Translations under genes and position numbers: made by a program | The notes under the pieces: model-generated | What the model was told of the DNA's origin: nothing | What the model saw: only the letters and a program-made list of their open reading frames with translations | The model's database searches: none | Source: Rhizomys pruinosus | Lineage: Eukaryota > Chordata > Mammalia > Rodentia > Spalacidae | Assembly (NCBI GenBank): GCA_009823505.1 | Contig: VZQC01005070.1 | Span: 5,416,887-5,480,886, forward strand | Length of the DNA: 64,000 nt | Reading direction: 5' to 3' | Shown: in pieces, positions 20,926 to 32,699 of the stretch | Layout of the letters: the number at the start of each line of letters is the position of its first letter | How positions within the stretch are numbered: the first letter of the stretch is position 1

Positions 20926-22076
20926 CACCCAAAAAATCTCTAATAAAGTTTTACTCAAGCTTGAGACTAGCCTTAAATCATTTCCTTTATGAGTCTAAGA
21001 ACCCCAAGAAGGAACTCCAGTTTTCCTGGTAACATGTGGCATGCAGGCACCCCCCCCAAAAAAAAAAAATTCTGGAAACATACAGAATTATTGAAACAGC
21101 ATAACTTTTTCCAGAAATTGTTGTCCCATCACCATCATCATCCTAAGAATGAGTATTTAATATAAGGTGACCCTTGCTGCTGGCCAGAGCCAATTGATAG
21201 AGTTTATAGGCCATGCAGAAGAGGTGAATTTTCAGTCCTTGCTTTGGCAGTTTTAAAACCTGGAAGCACAATCTGATCATCTCTTTGCAATGAGCAAATC
21301 TCTAAACTGTAAACAGGAGATGTCCTAGGCATTATTCCATTATTCTAAGACTACTCAGTCTATTGTTCACCCATCCAATATTTCTTTTCAGTTCCATCCC
21401 AAGTGCTTTCTTACTCTGTTAAAGCTGAATGGGCTAAGTTGTCTCCCATCAGACATCCTTTTAATGTGGATTCTAGGTGATCTTCGACTCTGCAAACAAA
21501 TATACTTGGATAAGACATGAATTCAGAAATCAATTTGGGGGAAAGAAGTTGAAAGGTTTTACTAGTGTAAAGTTGGGGAGAGATGGGATCTCTACCATTA
21601 GCTTCTCAATATGATGGCATTTTTTAAATTCAGGGAAGAGACAGTGGTTTTCATGGTAGTGCTGTTGTGAAATGTGACTTTGACAATTGTTTCTGGAAGC
21701 TGAGCCTAGGTTCTAACTTTTCTTCTTCCCAATAATTCATAAGTTATTTAATAGATATAATAAATCTCTTTCTCATAAAACTAACTAAAGGAGATTCTTT
21801 TGCAACAATATCATTTGGACAAGGCTGATTTGTAGTTAGAGAAGAAGGAAAAGAGGCTGCAAGTATACCAGTCCCTTCCTGGTTTCCTGGTCTTAATGCA
21901 TCCATCATCAAGAAGTATAGCATTTTCCTTCCTTGATTCAATGTTTAACTTCTTAGAACTTTTTCCCCAACAAATTTCACATGCTGCTTTTAAAATTAGT
22001 TGTGGTTTGGTTTCTATAATTTTGACCACCAGAATGATCTTGATACAATATCTCATCTAATTCCCCAATAGAAAAG
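20926..22076. other. Unique sequence
   Basis: Only a C/A homopolymer run at 21050-21070 is notable. No element or gene recognised. Confidence 0.45.
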
Positions 22077-22178
22077 AATATATATATATACATATATATA
22101 TATGTATATATGTATGTATATATATATGTATATATGTATGTATATATATACATATATATATGTATATATATATACATT
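22077..22178. repeat. (TA)n with TATG/TACA units, palindromic
   Basis: About 100 bases of TATATA interspersed with TGTATG and TACATA. Because TACATA and TATGTA are complementary, the block can fold on itself. The 66-codon Tyr/Ile frame across it is an artefact. Confidence 0.93.
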
Positions 22179-22468
22179 TCATGATGAAAACATATTGACT
22201 AATGAGGTATTTATTATTGATACTCTATGATGTATAGAACAAAATATGTACTTGAATCTCTTCTTGCAGTGCCATATAAACATATGGGTATATTATGATA
22301 TTGGTTAATTAACAAACTTTAAATACATACTTTCAGTTTTTAGCTTTTAAAGAAAATACCATTTTACAAAAGTTAATTCCATTCAGCAATATTCAGAGTA
22401 TCCTGATAATCACATTGATTATTTCTCCATAGGAAAGGCAAACAATAGATATCTAAGAATATTTTGAA

Positions 22469-22693
22469 GGGCTAGAGAAAATTCTCAGCTGTTAAAAGCA
22501 CTTGCTACTCTTACAAAGAACCTGGTTTCAACTCTCAGCACCCACATGGAAGCTTACAACTGTCCATAACTCCAGTTCCAAGGGAATCTGAAACACTCTC
22601 TCAATTCCATGAGCATCGCAGGACACAGGTTCACTTGCGTACATGCATGTTATATACTCATACACATAAAAAAAAAAACTAATAAATAAAAGG
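22469..22693 (+). mobile_element. B2 SINE, plus orientation
   Basis: GGGCTAGAGAAAATTCTCAG, CAGCACCCACATGGAAGCTT, CATAACTCCAGTTCCAAGGG and CATACACATAAAAAAAAAAA. Complete but diverged. Confidence 0.9.
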
Positions 22694-23130
22694 AGTAACT
22701 TGAATAGGCCAGCAGAGGTTCCCTTTCATTATGAAGAAAATTAGCCACCCAAATTAATAAAAGCACTCAAACAGATCTGTTAAGAATTTTAATGCCTGAG
22801 AGGGTTACTAAGTATTTGAGGACAATTTAACTACCAGTTCAACCACTGACCTTTGAGCAGGTCTTCCTCTGTCTCCTTGGGGAAGGCGCAGAGTTTTCCA
22901 GGAGGGTGGCACCTAGAAGATAAACATGCATTAGTATGTACAGGGATTCTTTAAAACCTTGACCTCCTTTAGATAGCATGGACTTGCATGAGGAAAAAAG
23001 CAGCTTCATCAAAACATATATAAGTAAATAAATAATAAATAAGTAATGAGCAAGTGCCTTTACTCGTAACTAAACATGAATCAATTCTAGTGGAATACAA
23101 AGATGGAGTTAAGAAGCAATAATTTTGGGG
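22694..23130. other. Unique sequence
   Basis: No recognised element. Confidence 0.4.
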
Positions 23131-23230
23131 GTCTTTTTGAGACAGGGTCTCCCTAAGCCCCAGCTTTCCTGGAACTCACAGAGATCCTCTTGCTTCTGCC
23201 TCAGGAGTGCTGAGCAGCACCATGCCCAGA
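23131..23230 (-). mobile_element. Truncated B1 SINE, minus orientation
   Basis: TTTTTGAGACAGGGTCTCCC, CCCCAGCTTTCCTGGAACTC and GCACCATGCCCA. About 50 bases of the central B1 part are missing. Confidence 0.85.
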
Positions 23231-23267
23231 GCAAGGAGCAGTTCTTAACTCTGTACTCTGACTCTGT

Positions 23268-23291
23268 CTATGTCTGTCTCTGTCTCTGTCT

Positions 23292-23346
<55 letters not shown>
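23268..23346. repeat. (TC)n microsatellite
   Basis: TCTGTCTC units lead into about 40 bases of TC repeat, then TTTC. The Ser/Leu-rich frame across it is an artefact. Confidence 0.95.
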
Positions 23347-23347
<1 letters not shown>

Positions 23348-24079
23348 GTGTGTGCTTATTTTTATTTTTTCATAAGGCTTAACCTTACAATGCATATTAA
23401 ATGAAAAGCATTTTTTTCAGTTTAAATTTAGCCATGGAATAAAAAAAAATCAAAATAGTGATAATTTATCTTCTCCCATATGTGACCATAGCATTTGTAA
23501 CCCCATCAAACAATAGATGCTTTTCAGTTGGTGAGTTTCTGCCTGGAATAAATCGAATTTGTCATGTCCATTTCGTATTTCATTTGTTGTGTTCTGTTAC
23601 TGATGTGCTGGTTTTGAAATCTCAGTGACCTCATATCTCAATCATAAATTTTCTGGAAAGAATGAAACATTATCCATCTTTTATGTTGTCTTCTATCCTT
23701 TTATTTCTTTGTCTTCATAACAGCATCTGTAAAGACTTAATGATGTGATGACATCATCAAAATATTACTGCTTTTGATTTAGGATCTATATTACTATTGA
23801 AAGGAAAGACATTAACTGGAGAAATGCAGGAGGCGAGGTCCTTTTATCATATGTTGAACTATCTGCTTGCTCTAAAAACTCCTTTGCATGATTCAATCTA
23901 TGCTCTTGGTTTTCTTCCTCTAGAAGTCTTTTGACACACAATTTTTGTCGGAGACAATTTTAAACCAGTAAGAAAAATAAGCAAACAAACAAAATCCTTA
24001 ATCATTAATACATTTATAAAAATATTTATTTAAAAGTGCTGCCAGACACTGACTTGGAATAATCTTCCACAAGGAAAAA
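23347..24079. other. Unique sequence
   Basis: No recognised element. Confidence 0.4.
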
Positions 24080-24900
24080 AGAGTTTTATTATATTTTAAT
24101 TGACAAATATATTTATGAGATGCATGGATTGTTTTCATACATGTGCATTGTATAATGACTGAATCAAGATAATTAGCATCTCTGTAACCTCATACATTTA
24201 TCATTTCTTTGTAGTAAGTAGTTGTGGTAGTCCTCTTTTAGTTATTTTGAAATAAGTATCATAACATCATTAACTGTATCAACCCTGCTGTCTAACAAAG
24301 TAACTTCTTTTCCAACCATATAGGAGCCTTGTACCTATGCCTGGCTTTGTTATTACTTCCTATGTTTTATACTTCCAATGGTAAGCACTGCTCTATCATT
24401 CAAGTCTGGGAGACTAACTTTCCAGATTACACACATAAGTGAGTTAATTCAATATTTTTCTTTCTGTATCTGACATTATTTATCGTATCTTCAGGTTCAT
24501 CTGTGCTGATGCAAATGACAAGATTCCATCCTCTTTACAGCTACATAACATTCCACCATGTATATGAAATATATATCCTTTATCCATTCATCCATTAGTG
24601 GATAATTATATTGAATCCATACAGTAGCCATTGGATAATACTTCCATACTAAACATGAAAAATAGTAGTGTTTTCAACAAAATGATATGATTTCCTTTGA
24701 ATATATATTCAGCATGGGGGATTGTTAGATCAAATTATAGTTCTACTTTAATTTTTATGATTCTTCATATGGTTTTCCATAATGTGTTCAGTAGACATGT
24801 CTCAAAGAGGATATATGAATAACCAACAGTGCATGGAAAGGTACTCAACATGACTAGTAGTCAGCAAATCACAATCTCAGTATCACTTCTCTTCAGTTAG
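24080..24900 (-). mobile_element. Ancient mammalian L1 fragment (3' UTR and ORF2 end), minus strand
   Basis: ATTGTATAATGACTGAATCA, CATTTATCATTTCTTTGTAG, then CAGGTTCATCTGTGCTGATG and TTTATCCATTCATCCATTAG follow the order of the 3' end of old L1M-type elements read in reverse. Highly diverged; boundaries approximate. Confidence 0.68.
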
Positions 24901-25072
24901 AATGACTTCCAGCAAGGAGCTAACTAGGCTATAACAGGAAAATAAATGTTTAAGGCTAATTTGTGAGGTCTCTTCAAAAATCAGGTTCAGCACTGTCAGT
25001 TTTGCACAGAAAAGGAAGTAGATCCTGGGAAGATGCACCATTCAAAGACTATTGTGTCAGTTTTCTAGATTA

Positions 25073-25073
<1 letters not shown>

Positions 25074-25116
<43 letters not shown>

Positions 25117-25200
25117 CTATGTCTGTGTGTCTTTGTGTCTGTGTCTAGGTGGGTTGTCTGTGTGTCTTTGTGTCTGTGTCTATGTCTATGTGGGTCCCAC
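25074..25200. repeat. (TG)n microsatellite with TGTCTG variants
   Basis: About 45 bases of pure TG followed by TGTCTGTG/TGTCTATG units. Confidence 0.93.
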
Positions 25201-25204
25201 TACA

Positions 25205-25338
25205 CACACACACGTTGGGGCAGGGGACAACTTGCATGATTTGTCTTTTGCTTCCCACTCCACAGGTCCTAGAGAATGAATTGAGGTCATCAGCCTTGGC
25301 AGAAAGAGCCTTTACCTGCTGAGTCATCTTGTTGGCAC
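25205..25338 (-). mobile_element. B3-like SINE, minus orientation
   Basis: GGGGACAACTTGCATGATTT, GGTCCTAGAGAATGAATTGA and CTGCTGAGTCATCTTGTTGG match the order of an inverted B3. The adjacent TG tract is its expanded tail. Confidence 0.7.
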
Positions 25339-25646
25339 TATTCTGTCAGCTTTAAAAAGCAATTCTACATAAATACTAGAATAGATTTCTAGTCTGACTT
25401 TTTTGAGGCCAATTTTATGTAAACACACTGGTGTTCTAGAGTGTATTTTTTCTCTTAAAGTGCAGTGTCTATGTGAACAAAATTAAATGTGAGTGAAACT
25501 AGACAAAATAATTTTTCTAACCACAGTGAGTACAGGTACAATAATAAAATTGCTGATAGACATGATATGAAAATTACATATCTGTGTGTGTTTTAAGAAA
25601 ATAAAACTATTGAGTTTAAAACATTAACTTGATCCAAAATTGCATT
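25339..25646. other. Unique AT-rich sequence
   Basis: No recognised element. Confidence 0.4.
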
Positions 25647-25782
25647 TTTTTCTTTATGCTTTGAAACTGGTCCTCACCTAGCCTTGAACCTGCTAGTCAA
25701 GACTGACCATGAAATATAGATCTTCCTACCTCTGACTCTCAAGTGCTGAGATCACAGGCCTGTGCCACCAGACCAGACAGGG
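25647..25782 (-). mobile_element. Diverged B1 SINE, minus orientation
   Basis: TTTTTTCTTTATGCTTTGAA, then CTAGCCTTGAACCTGCTAGT, CTCTCAAGTGCTGAGATCAC and TGTGCCACCAGACCA. Old copy. Confidence 0.72.
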
Positions 25783-26001
25783 TAATTGCAAGTGAGAGTT
25801 TAGAATGGCAAAGTGAAACTATGCCTTGGAAAATTTTACTGTTCAGAGACATGATAACAGTGCTTAAAGATGTGTCATCTTACAAGAAAGGTTTTCACTT
25901 CATAATGAAAAGTCACTTAAAATAATTTATTTTTACCAAGACTAGAAGTGGGTATTCCTACAAATATTATGAAATATGTACTTTTAAAAAATGGGCTCTG
26001 A

Positions 26002-26233
26002 GGGGCTGGAGAGATGGCTCAGAAGCTCAGAGCACTGGCTGCTCTTGCAGAGGATCTCTGTTGGGTTCCCAGCACCCACATGGTGGTTAACAACTGTCCT
26101 TAACTCCAGTTCCTGGGAATCCAACACTCTCTTCTGACCTCTGTGGGCATGACATGGGCACAGTTACATACATGCATTCAATGCACTCAGACATATCAAA
26201 TAAAAATAATACATACAATTTTTAAATAAAATA
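26002..26233 (+). mobile_element. B2 SINE with target-site duplication
   Basis: GGGGCTGGAGAGATGGCTCA, GGGTTCCCAGCACCCACATG, ACTCTCTTCTGACCTCTGTG and an AATAAAAATAATAC tail. The flanks carry AATGGGCTCT at 25990 and 26234. Confidence 0.95.
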
Positions 26234-26757
26234 AATGGGCTCTCTGTATGGTCCAGAATGCTCATGAACTCCTAAGCTCAAATCCATCAACTAAAGAGAA
26301 AAATGCATGCCACTAGGCCTGTCTGTAGCTATAATTTATTAAGTATTTACAAGCATTATTACTGAATATTTGAAAACTTCATCAATATTTTGTTAAAACC
26401 ACAAACCAATCTTGAGACATGTAGGATGAAAAAAGTATGGGGTAAAGTTTATTTAATTATATAAAAACACATTGACTCTTTCCCCAGAGAAGGAACAGAC
26501 ACATTTTTTCTATATATAAGTTTTATTTAGCAGTCAAAATTTCCTTCACATTCATTCCATTGAATAGTATATGAGATCATTCTCCTTACCCTACTTAAAC
26601 TCACCAGTTTTATTTAGGCACAAAGGTTTTAGTTTTGTCTCAAAATCAAGTTTCGCCTACTTGCAATTACTGCTATATAACAAGCAGATCTTGCTGAAAG
26701 ATGTGTTGAACAGTTTTCAAGTTCTGTCAGTACAGATAAATGTTGTTAGGCATTTTT
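26234..26757. other. Unique AT-rich sequence
   Basis: No recognised element. Confidence 0.4.
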
Positions 26758-27933
26758 GTGGTTTTTTTTTTCATTTTTTGTGTTTTTATTGATGTTTTTT
26801 GTATTTCAGAGATTGTTTTTCAATTCAGTTCAGGCATATTCCTCTTTCCGTTCCCTCACCCCACCCCAGATCATGCATTCTGTCATAACTGTCCTGCATC
26901 TTTCTCTCAGTCTTTTTTTATGCTTAGGAATTCACATTTTCCTCCATTAATTTTATATTACTCTAAAATATGAATACATACTCTCCACCCATATACAGTA
27001 ATTACAGAGTCTGAAAATAAGTAGTGAGTGGATTCTAGAGCCCGTTGAGAAATTCACATTATAACACCATAGTTGATTTCAGATAAACAGAAATATAACA
27101 ATAATGTTGTTCAGCTTGTCTTTCATCTGGGGGATTTGGTGTTAGCATCCACAAATGAGGGAAACCATTCACCATTTGTCTTGCAAAGTTCATAATGCCA
27201 TCTTTCTTTACCTCTGAATAGTACTCCGTTGTGTAGATGTACCACATTTTTGTCATCCACTCCTCTTTTGAGTGGCATTTGGATTGGTTCCAGCTCTTCA
27301 CTATTGTGAAGAGAGCTGCAATAAACATGGATGTGCATGTATCTTTGTGGTAGAATGAGTCTTTGGGGTATACACCCAGGAGTGGTATGACTGGGTAGGG
27401 TGGTAGGCTCTTTCCAAGTATTTTAAGGGATCTCCACGCTGCTATCAATAGTGGTTATACAAGTTTACATTCCCACCAGCAGTGGATGAATGTTCCCCTT
27501 TCCCTACAACCTCTCCAGCATCTGTTGTCTTTGGTGTTCTTGATCTTAGCTAGCTGTATTGGAGTGAGATGATATCTGAGAGTGGTTTTAATTTGCATTT
27601 CCTTAATTATTAATGACGTTGAACACTTTTTAAGATGTTTCTCAGCCATCTTTAACTCCTCAGTGGTGAATTCTCTGTTCAGCTCTTTACTCCATCTTTT
27701 GAGTAAGTAATTTGTCTTCTTACTTTTTTGTTTTTTGAGTAGTTTATATATTCTTGACATTAATGCTCTATCAGATTGCTGGTAAAGATTTCCTCCCACT
27801 CTGTGGGTTTTCTCATCATCTCCTTGATTGTTTCTTTGGCTGTAATGAAGCATTTGAGTTTTATGAGGTCTCATTTGTTGACAATTGAACTAATTTCCTG
27901 TGCAGCTGCTGTCTGATTTAGAAAGTCTTTCCT
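26758..27933 (-). mobile_element. L1-E: 5'-truncated L1 3' end, minus strand
   Basis: The 3' edge is the poly-T at 26761-26770. It contains the 3' UTR (26771-27120) and the ORF2 C terminus. Compared with L1-C, about 60 bases around the ORF2 stop are missing near 27172. It ends abruptly at TTTAGAAAGTCTTTCC, where a B2 begins. The remaining coding part is stop-interrupted. Confidence 0.92.
27125..27933 (-). pseudogene. L1-E ORF2 C-terminal remnant
   Basis: Two long frames (27874-27455 and 27448-27059 on the minus strand) cover the C-terminal segment of ORF2p, including the Cys-rich region CWRGCRERGTFIHCWWEC near 27500 and FIAALFTIVKSWNQ. The intervening stop and frameshift near 27450 inactivate it. 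No endonuclease or RT core is present. Confidence 0.85.
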
Positions 27934-28067
27934 GGGGCTGGAGAAATGGCCTAGCGGTTAAGAGCACCAACTCCTCTTGCAGAGGACCCAGGTTCAATTC
28001 CCAGCACCCACATGGCGGCTGAGAACTGTCTTTAACCCCAATTCCAGGGGAATCTGACACGGCGGCA
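27934..28067 (+). mobile_element. Truncated B2 SINE at the L1-E edge
   Basis: GGGGCTGGAGAAATGGCCTA, GCAGAGGACCCAGGTTCAAT and CAGGGGAATCTGACAC, then GGCGGCATTG. About 15 bases of the CCTCTTCTGACCTCC part are deleted, and the element ends abruptly without a tail. No target-site duplication is seen. Confidence 0.88.
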
Positions 28068-28424
28068 TTGAAATAATGTGTGAGGGAAGAAAATTACAAA
28101 GAAATAAATTCTCAATCCAAAAAATAAATTTAGGACAATTTGTAGCAATAAAAAAGCAGCTTAATGATGAGAAAATTATTTCACCTTTTATGGCAAGGTG
28201 TGCTTTTGTGTCTCAAAGACCAGGGCTGGTGTGTAGTCAAGAACTGCACTGTATTTAATGCAATAATATTGCTGTATAAACTGAAAATAGCCCTTATTTT
28301 ATAATTTATTGGCAGTAAGTAGGTAAAAAAAAATTAGGATTAGCCACAAGATATGAACTTCTTAACGCATTAAAAAAAATTTGATCCTGTTGAATTCAGA
28401 CATTATCAAATAGTTTTTTCATTT
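28068..28424. other. Unique AT-rich sequence
   Basis: No recognised element. Confidence 0.4.
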
Positions 28425-28622
28425 TTTTAAATTTACTTATTTTCGTATGTTTATGAATGTACTGTCTGCATGCAGGTTTGTGCACCCGTGTCGTGCAATG
28501 CTGCGGAGGTCAGAAGAGGGTGTCGGATTCCCCTGGAACTGGAGCCAAAGACGGTTCTCAGCTGCCATGTGGGTACTAGGGATCGAACCCGGGTCCTCTG
28601 CAAGAACAGTCAATGCTCTTTA
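28425..28622 (-). mobile_element. B2 SINE, minus orientation, head truncated
   Basis: ACTGTCTGCATGCAGGTTTG, GTGTCGTGCAATGCTGCGGA, GATCGAACCCGGGTCCTCTG and AGAACAGTCAATGCTCTT, then it stops about 25 bases short of the normal CCATCTCTCCAGCCC end. One CTGGAACTGGAG unit. Confidence 0.92.
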
Positions 28623-29763
28623 AAAACAAAATAATTAAAGTAGAAATAGCTACTCAGTACATGTACAGGTAAAACATACTAAAAAAAAAAAACTTGTTTT
28701 AGAAGAGGAAATACACTAAATAGATACTTTACTGTGAAATATTTCAAAATCTTAAGGTGGTCATTTAAGAACCTCTCCCACTGTCTAATTTGAGAATGTC
28801 TACCTTTGAAACAGAGTGGAGAAGCTGCATGCTGGCAAGACTGATGCTAAACATCATGGCTCAGAGCTTTGTAACTTGGCCTTGGCAAGCTAGCCAGGCT
28901 GTAACCCAGGTTTGGAGTGGGCTTCTGATGAGTACACCCTTGTAAACTTCCCAGACTCCTCTAAGTATTGCTACCAAAGTCAAGAGGGGGAACTTCTCTG
29001 TTAAAAATGCCAGTATTTTGAGAAGTCCATTTTTTCTTGCTCTCAGAACAGACACTGTTACTTAAAATATCCAAAGAATAGGGATGTTAGTCAGTTGAAT
29101 TCCTCAGGAGTAGGTATAAATCCCTGAATGCTAGAAATGAGGTATGCTCCTATTCTTTTTCAGCACACGTTAGATACACACAGATACAGAGCACTATCAG
29201 GAGGCAGCACCCCAAGGGTCTCAACTACAGAATATTTCCTGCCTTATGATCCTGCCTCCTTTCTTCCTACCATTAAGAGACCTTTTCCACAACCACCATT
29301 GTAATGCCTACATCAGATAACCATGCACTTGACTCTCAGCTCAGTGGCTTTCTGAGGGGAACAAAAAATAAGAACCTGGATGTTGCTTTGTGAAAATAGT
29401 AATATCAAACTACTCTTACTCCACTTAATAATTTTTGCATGTAGTGAATTAGACCTTAAAACATCCCTGTTTCTACTAAGTGGCTTACAAAACAAAATTA
29501 AAATCACAAATCTGGAAAAGTGACTGGTCTAGAAGAAGGGGGAGAATGTGGTGCAAAGAATAATCAGAATGCATCATGTACATGTATGAAATTGTCAGAG
29601 AACTAAATTTAAAAGTCTATAAAAAGGATTTGTAGCTTACAAGAGAAAAATGTGACATTTTACAAGTCATTCCATCTTTCCCTGTTCACTAAATGTTGTG
29701 ACATGTTTTCTCATTTGGGTATCAATATAGCTCTGCAATATACAGTTTCAGTAAAGAAGATTC
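28623..29763. other. Unique sequence
   Basis: About 1.1 kb with no recognised repeat or gene. Confidence 0.45.
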
Positions 29764-29975
29764 AACTGGAGCCACAGATGTCTTAGCAGTTAAGAGCACT
29801 GGTTGCTCTTGTAGTAGATGCAGGTACAATTCCACATACCCACTTGGTAGCTCATAACCATCTGTAATTTTAGTTCAAGGGATCAAGTGTCTTCTGGTCT
29901 CCAATGGCACTGCATGCATCTGGTATACACAACATGCAGGCACATGCCCATACACATAAAAAAAAATATTTGTTA
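29764..29975 (+). mobile_element. B2 SINE, plus orientation, diverged
   Basis: GGAGCCACAGATGTCTTAGC, TTAAGAGCACTGGTTGCTCT and CCCATACACATAAAAAAAAA. Old copy. Confidence 0.85.
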
Positions 29976-29990
29976 CAAAAAAAGAAACTC

Positions 29991-30052
29991 TGGGACTGGA
30001 GACATGGCTCAGTGGTTAAGGGCACAGATTGCTCTTGCAGAATACCAGCCTT
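29991..30052 (+). mobile_element. B2 head fragment
   Basis: GGGACTGGAGACATGGCTCA and GGGCACAGATTGCTCTTGCA, followed by unrelated sequence. Only the tRNA-like head remains; it starts 16 bases after the previous B2. Confidence 0.85.
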
Positions 30053-30579
30053 GGAAACTATGGGTTACTCAAAATCAGCTTTTGAGAGCTTTGGGAATGA
30101 GGGAATATAGCATGCAGAGAAAATACTGGCCAGGCCACAGAGCAATGAGCTCCTCTCCTCAGCTAAGGAAACTTGTCCATGAGTCCCAGAGAAAGGATAC
30201 CCCTAATTTATAACACTGCTGATCTTCCAGTTCCTTGACTCTGCTTTGTGCTAATTACATTCATATTCTCAAAAGAACTTTCTGGTAAAGGCTTACTTTT
30301 TTGTGGGTCTACCCATAAGAAGCAGTCCTGAATCTAGGAGACTTCCAGATCCTACATGTTTATCCCCTTCTCTAAAAGAGAGCAAGGCTGTCTGCACGTC
30401 TCAATCACTCTTGTAGCAAATATGTTCTCACTCTTGCTTTCTGAGTATACAGGGTAAAATTATTAGATTAGGTGAATTCACCAGGGAGGTTCGGCTGAAG
30501 CCCATTTTCTCCTGAACAATCTTTCTGTAGGAGTATGTGTACTTCTGTAACATCATTACTACATTCAGTATTTTAAAAA
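30053..30579. other. Unique sequence
   Basis: No recognised element. Confidence 0.4.
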
Positions 30580-30590
30580 AATGCATGTAG

Positions 30591-30793
30591 GTAAATGGAT
30601 CGAGCTAGAAGATATCATGCTGAGTGAAGTAACATAGTCCCAGAAAAACAAATGACGGATTGTATCCCTCATCTGTGGATGCTAGCACCAATTACCTAAT
30701 TGTATGGCAAATTGAGCAAGATTAATGTGATCTGAAAACAACTGTGATCATATATTGTAGAATCCCTTAAAAAATAAACAAATGAAAAAAAAG
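30591..30793 (+). mobile_element. Short 5'-truncated L1 3' end with target-site duplication
   Basis: GTAAATGGATCGAGCTAGAA, GAAGTAACATAGTCCCAGAA and CTCATCTGTGGATGCTAGCA match the last codons of ORF2 and the 3' UTR of the L1 family of L1-A and L1-B, with an A-rich tail. The exact 11-base duplication AATGCATGTAG flanks it at 30580-30590 and 30794-30804. Confidence 0.94.
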
Positions 30794-30804
30794 AATGCAT
30801 GTAG

Positions 30805-31424
30805 AAAGTAAAGCTCAGGGAGATAGAGTCAACTTTTGTTGAGCCTTGAGGATGCAGAGCCATGTCTAACTCCAGTCTCTCAACCCACTACAGAGTAGTG
30901 CCTGAGAATTTTTATCCTTCTCAGATTTGTAAGCCAAGTTTCTCCATTTTGGTTAAATGATGACAATTTCTGAAGCTATGGTAACTCAGTTCCTAGAACC
31001 AATTGCTTGTTATTCCAGGTTCTTGCCCTGGCTTCCCTATTGACCACCAAGGCTAGCTCCAACAGATGCTTGAGCATCGCTTGAAATACTTTAACCCACT
31101 ATTCACTGCATTTCTTAGCCATCTCTAGCAATGGCCAAATGCAGGCCAAAAAATCAGGGGAGGTATTTTACAGCTCCTTACCTTCTTTCCTTTTTCAGCT
31201 TCTTAGACTAGAGACCTCATCCACAGGCCTTTTCTCAAATAAAACATGTGATGCTATTGAGTAAATTCTTTCTTATTGCTGACCTTGCAAGGTCTTTTAA
31301 TAGCTTAAAGGTATAATTTTTAGAATTAAATGTAATGTCATGTTCACTCTGATTCATAAAGCATAGTGCAAATAATCCATCTGACATGTCTCCTTTCTTA
31401 GAAGACAATCTTGACTAAATTCTT
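30805..31424. other. Unique sequence
   Basis: No recognised element. Confidence 0.4.
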
Positions 31425-32010
31425 TAAATAGAGTTTATTTGGGGAGCTGAGTAGACACAACAGAATTTCCACACATCCCTTCTCCTTTTACCTGCCCCAT
31501 ATACCTTTACTTGCTACTAATATCTTACATTAGTGGCATGTATTTGTTACATTTGACAAGGCAATAGTGAGAGATTGTTTTGAAGTTAAGTCCATAGTTA
31601 TATTCATTTCCAGTACTGTCTGTCCATCCTATGTGCTTTGCAAAATCTATAATATCATGATTCCCCAATGGCAATTGTATTAACTAGTGTCATTTCCCTA
31701 AGAGTCTAGGCTATCTATGTATAAATTCAACTTTCACATTCTGCCACCTGAATCTTAACAACCATTCAACTTCTTTCTCTTTCTAGGTTTAGTCTTTTTC
31801 AGAGTGTTATATAGTTATAATCATACAGTATGTGACCTCTTAGCCTGACTTTTGTCTCTTAGCAAGTTGTACTAAGGCTTATCTATATTTCTTTTTTTCT
31901 GAGATTATCAAGAAATCATGGTTCATTTTTGCATTGGCAATGTTAATAGAAATGTGATAGAACATGTTATTTTGAAATGTTTATACCATGCAGAATATTT
32001 AATCAGAACT
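31425..32010 (-). mobile_element. Ancient mammalian L1 3' UTR fragment, minus strand
   Basis: TTACATTAGTGGCATGTATT, AAGTCCATAGTTATATTC, TTAGTCTTTTTCAGAGTGTT and AATCATACAGTATGTGACCT follow the order of old L1M/L1ME-type 3' UTR read in reverse. Strongly diverged. Confidence 0.58.
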
Positions 32011-32049
32011 AATTAGCATTAGTGGACCTCATGAACTTAGGTTTTAAAA

Positions 32050-32247
32050 GATTTATAAGTGTGTATGTGGTATGCCTGTATGAGTTTAAATATACCACAT
32101 GCATGCAGATGTTTGCAGAGGCCCGGGGAAGGCATCTGATGTCCTGGAATGAGAGTTACAAGTGTTGGATGTAGGTGCTGAGAACTGAACCAGGTCTTCT
32201 GCAAGAGCAGTAAGATCTCTTAACTGCTGAGCCATTTCTCTGAGCCC
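32050..32247 (-). mobile_element. B2/B3-like SINE, minus orientation, diverged
   Basis: TGCATGCAGATGTTTGCAGA, GAACTGAACCAGGTCTTCTG and TAACTGCTGAGCCATTTCTC. The head is tRNA-like. The body is too decayed to choose between B2 and B3. Confidence 0.75.
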
Positions 32248-32299
32248 ACATTATGGTGAGAACACTTTTTATCTACTTTTACCACTTTTCAAAAACACA

Positions 32300-32640
32300 T
32301 TACTCTAGTGATTTCAAGGAGAAGTGTCCTCTACATGGTCATGTTCCACAATTGGTGGCACTATTTGTTGAGGTTATGGAACCCTTAGGAGAAGGCATCT
32401 TCCTAGAGCAAGTGTGTCACAGGGGATGGGATTTGAGAGCCCCTTCCAGATTGCTCTCTTGGTTTCCGTTTGTTTGCATTTGGAGATGTGGTCTCTCCAA
32501 TTCTTGTGCCTGCTACCCACCATGCTTCCGCACCGTTATGACCTCTCCCTCTAGACTCTTAAGTCAAAATACGTTTTTTATTCTGAAGTTCCTTCTGGTC
32601 ATGGACTTTTTAGTAACAGAAAAGTAGCTAATACAACTAC
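32300..32640 (-). mobile_element. Rodent interspersed repeat, URR1-like, minus orientation
   Basis: GGTGGCACTATTTGTTGAGG, CCACCATGCTTCCGCACCGT, GGTCATGGACTTTTTAGTAA and AAAGTAGCTAATACA match a common rodent non-coding repeat I associate loosely with the URR1 group. The 124-codon frame 32253-32627 lies inside it and is not a gene. Confidence 0.55.
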
Positions 32641-32699
32641 TGATAAGTATAGCTGCTATGTTGTGTGATAGATGTCTTGAAGTTCTCCTCTTGCTTGAT

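Noticed and set aside
26002..26080. tRNA-like A-box and B-box sequence
   Set aside because: These are the tRNA-derived heads of B2 SINEs, seen in many copies with SINE bodies and tails, not tRNA genes.
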